Origin: an uncultured Clostridia bacterium
GTDB taxonomy: Bacteria > Bacillota > Clostridia > Christensenellales > UBA1242
Direction: 5' to 3'
Assembly (NCBI GenBank): GCA_934754445.1
Contig: CAKVHZ010000021.1
Location: 1-16,480 of the forward strand
DNA length: 16,480 bases
Part shown: positions 13,674 through 16,480 of the stretch, piece after piece
How positions within the stretch are numbered: position 1 is the stretch's first letter
Layout of the letters: the number at the start of each line of letters is the position of its first letter
Notes under the pieces: generated by a model
Told to the model about the DNA's origin: nothing
The model's database searches: none
What the model saw: only the letters and a program-made list of their open reading frames with translations
Made by a program: the position numbers and the translations under genes

Positions 13674-15200
13674 ATGGAGCAAACAAATTTAATTAACAGC
13701 ACATTTAGAAAAAATGTAGATAGTGTTCAAAATACTGTTGCAACTGAATTACAAGCAGAAAATGAAATTGCAAAAATATTATGCACAAAGGCAACAAGTG
13801 TTATAGACAACTATGAAGCATTAAATGGCGAACTAAAATTTAACGGAACTGTTTGTTTTACAACAACTTATGTAACACCTACTGGCGAAATTTTTGCACT
13901 TAGTGGTCAAGAAACTTTTAGCGGGAAATTAGAAAATGAATTAATTAACACAAATACTGCTGTTATGTTTAATTCTAATGTAATTGAATTAAAAGTGTCA
14001 TCAACAAATGACGAAGTTAAGCCTACAGGGGTTGTAGAGACTGAAATTTCTTTGATATTAACCGATTGTGTTAATTATTATGTGGCATCAAATGAAGATA
14101 TTGTAACTAATAGTAACTTTGTTAATTTCTCTACACTTCAAAATTCGGGCAAAGTAGGCTTCAACTACAGTGAAAACTTTGAAAGTAAGGATAATGTTGA
14201 AAGGATGCTTACGACATCTGCTAATGCTAAAATTTTAGATTATACGCTTGGAACAGATTATTTTACAGTTGAAGGTTTGTTATTTGTAAACTTTAGTTAT
14301 GTAGTAGTTAAAGATGAAATGCAAGAATATAAACAATTTACAAAATGTTATAGATTTAAAGAAGAACTAGAAGCAGAGAATATCACTAAAGAAGGTTATT
14401 TGGTTTTAAATTCTTATGTTAATAATTGTGAAATAACAACAAATTTAACAACAAAAGATGATATGACAACTGTTGAATTCACAGTGCCAGTAAATGTAAA
14501 TTATGCTTATTTTAAACCTACTACTAGTGAAGTTGTTGTTGATGCTTATAGTTTAAAAAATAAATTAAACTTAAATGTAGAAAGTTTTAAAGTAGATGGA
14601 AAAAATGTTGTAAAATGTTTTGATGAAAAAATAGATGGTCAAATGACAATTAATGAAGACGCACCTAGAATTATAAAATTTGTTGCATTTTGTGGTGAAA
14701 ATGTTAGTGTTACAAATAGTTTTAAAGAAAATGATAATTTAGTAATAGAAGGTGTTGCTTCGGTTAATGTTATTTATTTAGAAGAAGATGAAACAGAAAG
14801 ATTAAACTCTATTATTGTTGAAATTCCGTTTAGTGTTGAAAATAAATTTGATGAATTTAATGATGGCGATGAACTTAGTGTTTGTGCTATGATTAAAGAT
14901 GTAGATGTTAAATGCAAAAAAGGAAAAGATATTAATTTAGATTTAGACTTATCATTTATTGTTAATGCTTTTAACTCGCTAGAAGAAATGGCGCTAACAA
15001 ATGTTACTGTTGGTGAAGCGTTAACTCCTAAAGAAGCGTGCTTACAAATTTACTTTGCACGAAAGGGAAATACTTTATGGGATATTTCTAAAGGCTTGGT
15101 TGCTAAACCAGAGCAAATCTTAGACCAAAATCCTAACATTAATTTACCACTAGAAAATGATGAAAAAATTGTTTTATTTAGAGGAAATGAGGAAAGATAA
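13674..15200 (+). CDS. SPOCS (DUF3794) repeat protein with C-terminal LysM
   Basis: 508 residues without signal peptide. Three SPOCS/DUF3794-like units are visible, about 34-130, 175-285 and 320-440. Each carries an 'e(V/L)EG.(V/L)xV.xxY' strand pair, as in FTVEGLLFVNFSYVV and LVIEGVASVNVIYLEED. A LysM domain follows (about 457-504: YFARKGNTLWDISKGL, then QILDQNPNI), a peptidoglycan-binding module. This architecture is typical of clostridial spore-envelope proteins, where SPOCS domains also occur in SafA/SpoVID-like coat-cortex proteins, so attachment of a spore layer to cortex is likely by family. AGGGGG at 13662-13667 precedes the ATG by 6 bases. A weak promoter (TTCTAA 13620-13625, TAAAAT 13643-13648) could start it; otherwise it is cotranscribed with veg. 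Closed by a strong terminator. Confidence 0.88.
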   Translation: MEQTNLINSTFRKNVDSVQNTVATELQAENEIAKILCTKATSVIDNYEALNGELKFNGTVCFTTTYVTPTGEIFALSGQETFSGKLENELINTNTAVMFNSNVIELKVSSTNDEVKPTGVVETEISLILTDCVNYYVASNEDIVTNSNFVNFSTLQNSGKVGFNYSENFESKDNVERMLTTSANAKILDYTLGTDYFTVEGLLFVNFSYVVVKDEMQEYKQFTKCYRFKEELEAENITKEGYLVLNSYVNNCEITTNLTTKDDMTTVEFTVPVNVNYAYFKPTTSEVVVDAYSLKNKLNLNVESFKVDGKNVVKCFDEKIDGQMTINEDAPRIIKFVAFCGENVSVTNSFKENDNLVIEGVASVNVIYLEEDETERLNSIIVEIPFSVENKFDEFNDGDELSVCAMIKDVDVKCKKGKDINLDLDLSFIVNAFNSLEEMALTNVTVGEALTPKEACLQIYFARKGNTLWDISKGLVAKPEQILDQNPNINLPLENDEKIVLFRGNEER

Positions 15201-15210
15201 ATAAATATTT

Positions 15211-15256
15211 AAAAAAGTTGCTTTTATTTAATGTTCTTAATAAGAGCAATTTTTTT
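15211..15256 (+). terminator. Terminator after SPOCS-LysM gene
   Basis: Arms 15211-15228 and 15239-15256 form an 18-bp stem with two G-U pairs around a 10-base loop, ending in a T-run. The rest of the gap (15257-15353) is plain A/T with no clear promoter; a SigF-type one was looked for and not found. Confidence 0.85.
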
Positions 15257-15353
15257 ATTTAAACCAAAATTGTTACAAAATTTTCTAATTTAAATTTTAT
15301 ATTTTCAAGTTTAAAAACTTTATATTTGTAAATTATTTTAGTGCGAGGTAATT

Positions 15354-15899
15354 ATGAAATATTTAAAAGTAGTTCTACTTTCTATGCTATTAATAGTTTT
15401 TGTAATAGGAATGGTTAGTTTGAGTAAAAATGGCGGAACAACAGTTCAAAATGCCGATTATTTAAGGCTTCATATACGAGCAAATTCTAATAGCGAGTGT
15501 GACCAAAATATAAAGTATGAAATTAAAAATCAACTTTTAGCATTAATCACTAAAGATGTTGCTAATATTAAAACTAAAACCGAACTAGAAAATTATTTTA
15601 ATCAAAATAAAACCAAATTAGAGAATTTTGTAAATAATATATTAAAAGCAAATAATTTTAATTACATAAGCAATATAACAATAAAAAATGAGTATTTTCC
15701 AACAAGAACTTATAATAATGTTACGCTAACTAGTGGATTTTACGATGCTATTATTGTTGAACTCGGCACTGCTAGTGGTAATAATTGGTGGTGTGTTGCT
15801 TATCCACCATTATGTTTCATGTATGAAAGTGAAAATTATGGGAAAATTACTTATAAAAGTAAATTACTAGAAATTATAAACAATTTTTTTAAGAGGTAA
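15354..15899 (+). CDS. spoIIR: Stage II sporulation protein R
   Basis: SpoIIR is the forespore-made signalling protein that triggers SpoIIGA to process pro-SigmaE in the mother cell. The N-terminus has a membrane segment (about 5-23), probably an uncleaved export signal. The conserved RLHIRANSNSECDQ (38-51) and the C-terminal GNNWWCVAYPPLCF (142-155) identify it. 181 residues is close to the family. The start is set by GAGG at 15345-15348, 5 bases upstream. Known SpoIIR genes are read by SigF in the forespore; no clear SigF promoter is seen here. It is followed after 2 bp by the sleB-like gene, whose AGAGG (15892-15896) lies inside the spoIIR end, so they share a transcript. Confidence 0.94.
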   Translation: MKYLKVVLLSMLLIVFVIGMVSLSKNGGTTVQNADYLRLHIRANSNSECDQNIKYEIKNQLLALITKDVANIKTKTELENYFNQNKTKLENFVNNILKANNFNYISNITIKNEYFPTRTYNNVTLTSGFYDAIIVELGTASGNNWWCVAYPPLCFMYESENYGKITYKSKLLEIINNFFKR

Positions 15900-15901
15900 A
15901 A

Positions 15902-16480
15902 ATGGTTAAAAAAATCAAATTTAATAAAGTATTAACATTGTGTTTGATTGTAGTTGTTGTTATGGCGTATATGACTTTGTCGGCTTTTATAGGCGGTAAT
16001 TTACAAGTTAGCAACATAGATATAACTCAAAATATGTTAAAGACAAGGATTGTTCAAAGTAAATTAGCTGAACTTGATTTATATGCTGGCAAAATAAACG
16101 GAATATTTAATGAAGAAACAATACTTGCTATTAAGAAATTTCAAGAAAATAAGGGGCTAGAAGTAACGGGAGAACTTGACAGCAAGACAACAGCGAGTTT
16201 AGGTGTTTCGGCTTCTAGTCAGGCAAATAGTGACCTTTATTTGCTTGCTAAACTTATTTATTCTGAAGCAAGGGGAGAACCATATGTTGGACAAGTGGCC
16301 GTTGGTGCGGTAGTTTTAAATAGGGTGGCAAATCCAAACTTTCCAAACACTCTAGAAGGTGTTATTTATCAGCCTTGGGCATTCACAGCGCTCCATGATG
16401 GTCAGTTCGAGTTAGAGCCTGAATCAACTGCTTATCAAGCAGCACAAGATGCATTAAATGGTTGGGACCCAACCTATGGT
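15902..16480 (+). CDS. sleB: SleB-type spore cortex-lytic hydrolase (5' part, runs off window)
   Basis: The frame is open to the last base (193 codons), so it is truncated by the window. N-terminal membrane segment about 8-31 (VLTLCLIVVVVMAYMTLSAFIG). PG_binding_1 domain about 45-100 (IVQSKLAELDLYAGKINGIF, then AIKKFQENKGLEVTGELD). The Hydrolase_2/SleB catalytic domain begins near 112: LAKLIYSEARGEPYVGQVAV, with the likely catalytic Glu122, then VVLNRVANPNFPNTLEGVIY and QPWAFTALHDGQ, ending ALNGWDPTYG. SleB is a cortex lytic transglycosylase needed for germination. The start is set by AGAGG, 5 bases before the ATG. The gene name is by similarity; other Hydrolase_2 paralogues (CwlJ lacks the PG-binding domain) are less likely. 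Confidence 0.9.
   Translation, partial: MVKKIKFNKVLTLCLIVVVVMAYMTLSAFIGGNLQVSNIDITQNMLKTRIVQSKLAELDLYAGKINGIFNEETILAIKKFQENKGLEVTGELDSKTTASLGVSASSQANSDLYLLAKLIYSEARGEPYVGQVAVGAVVLNRVANPNFPNTLEGVIYQPWAFTALHDGQFELEPESTAYQAAQDALNGWDPTYG

Overview
The window comes from a very AT-rich, endospore-forming low-GC Gram-positive (Firmicutes), most likely a clostridial lineage. The evidence is a Spo0A with a fully recognisable DNA-binding domain, SpmA/SpmB, SpoIIR, a SleB-type cortex hydrolase, a SPOCS(DUF3794)-LysM spore protein and Veg, together with A/T-ending codons and strong AGGAG-type ribosome binding sites. I see no rRNA, tRNA, CRISPR array, insertion sequence or phage structural gene.

Layout: (1) 1-3919 + strand: the 3' part of dnaE (its start lies outside the window), pfkA and a small DUF378 membrane protein, closed by a terminator that also serves the opposite strand. 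(2) 3918-4999 - strand: spmA-spmB, translationally overlapping. (3) 5018-8668: a divergent promoter region, then metG-tatD-rsmA, coupled by two TAATG overlaps and closed by a terminator. (4) 8788-11242: two single genes, an acidic two-domain protein of unknown function and a lipoprotein predicted to be a beta-propeller, each with its own terminator. (5) 11306-13328: a small XRE repressor on the - strand, a 421-bp regulatory intergenic region, spo0A, and a double zinc-ribbon protein with a long acidic tail. (6) 13363-16480: veg, the SPOCS-LysM protein, spoIIR and the 5' part of a sleB-like gene that runs off the end.

The order metG-tatD-rsmA-...-veg resembles the metS-yabD-(yabE-rnmV)-ksgA-(yabG)-veg cluster of Bacillus. 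Here yabE and rnmV are absent between tatD and rsmA, and a block containing spo0A lies between rsmA and veg.

The most interesting part is 11516-11936. A consensus promoter (TTGACA, 17 bp, TATAAT) points toward spo0A and carries two related palindromes exactly 20 bp apart, next to the divergent XRE gene. Further down, two Spo0A-box-like heptamers, also 20 bp apart, precede or overlap a second candidate promoter. This reads as a two-promoter switch for spo0A: one promoter held by a small XRE repressor, the other under Spo0A feedback. That is inference from sequence and would need experimental tests.
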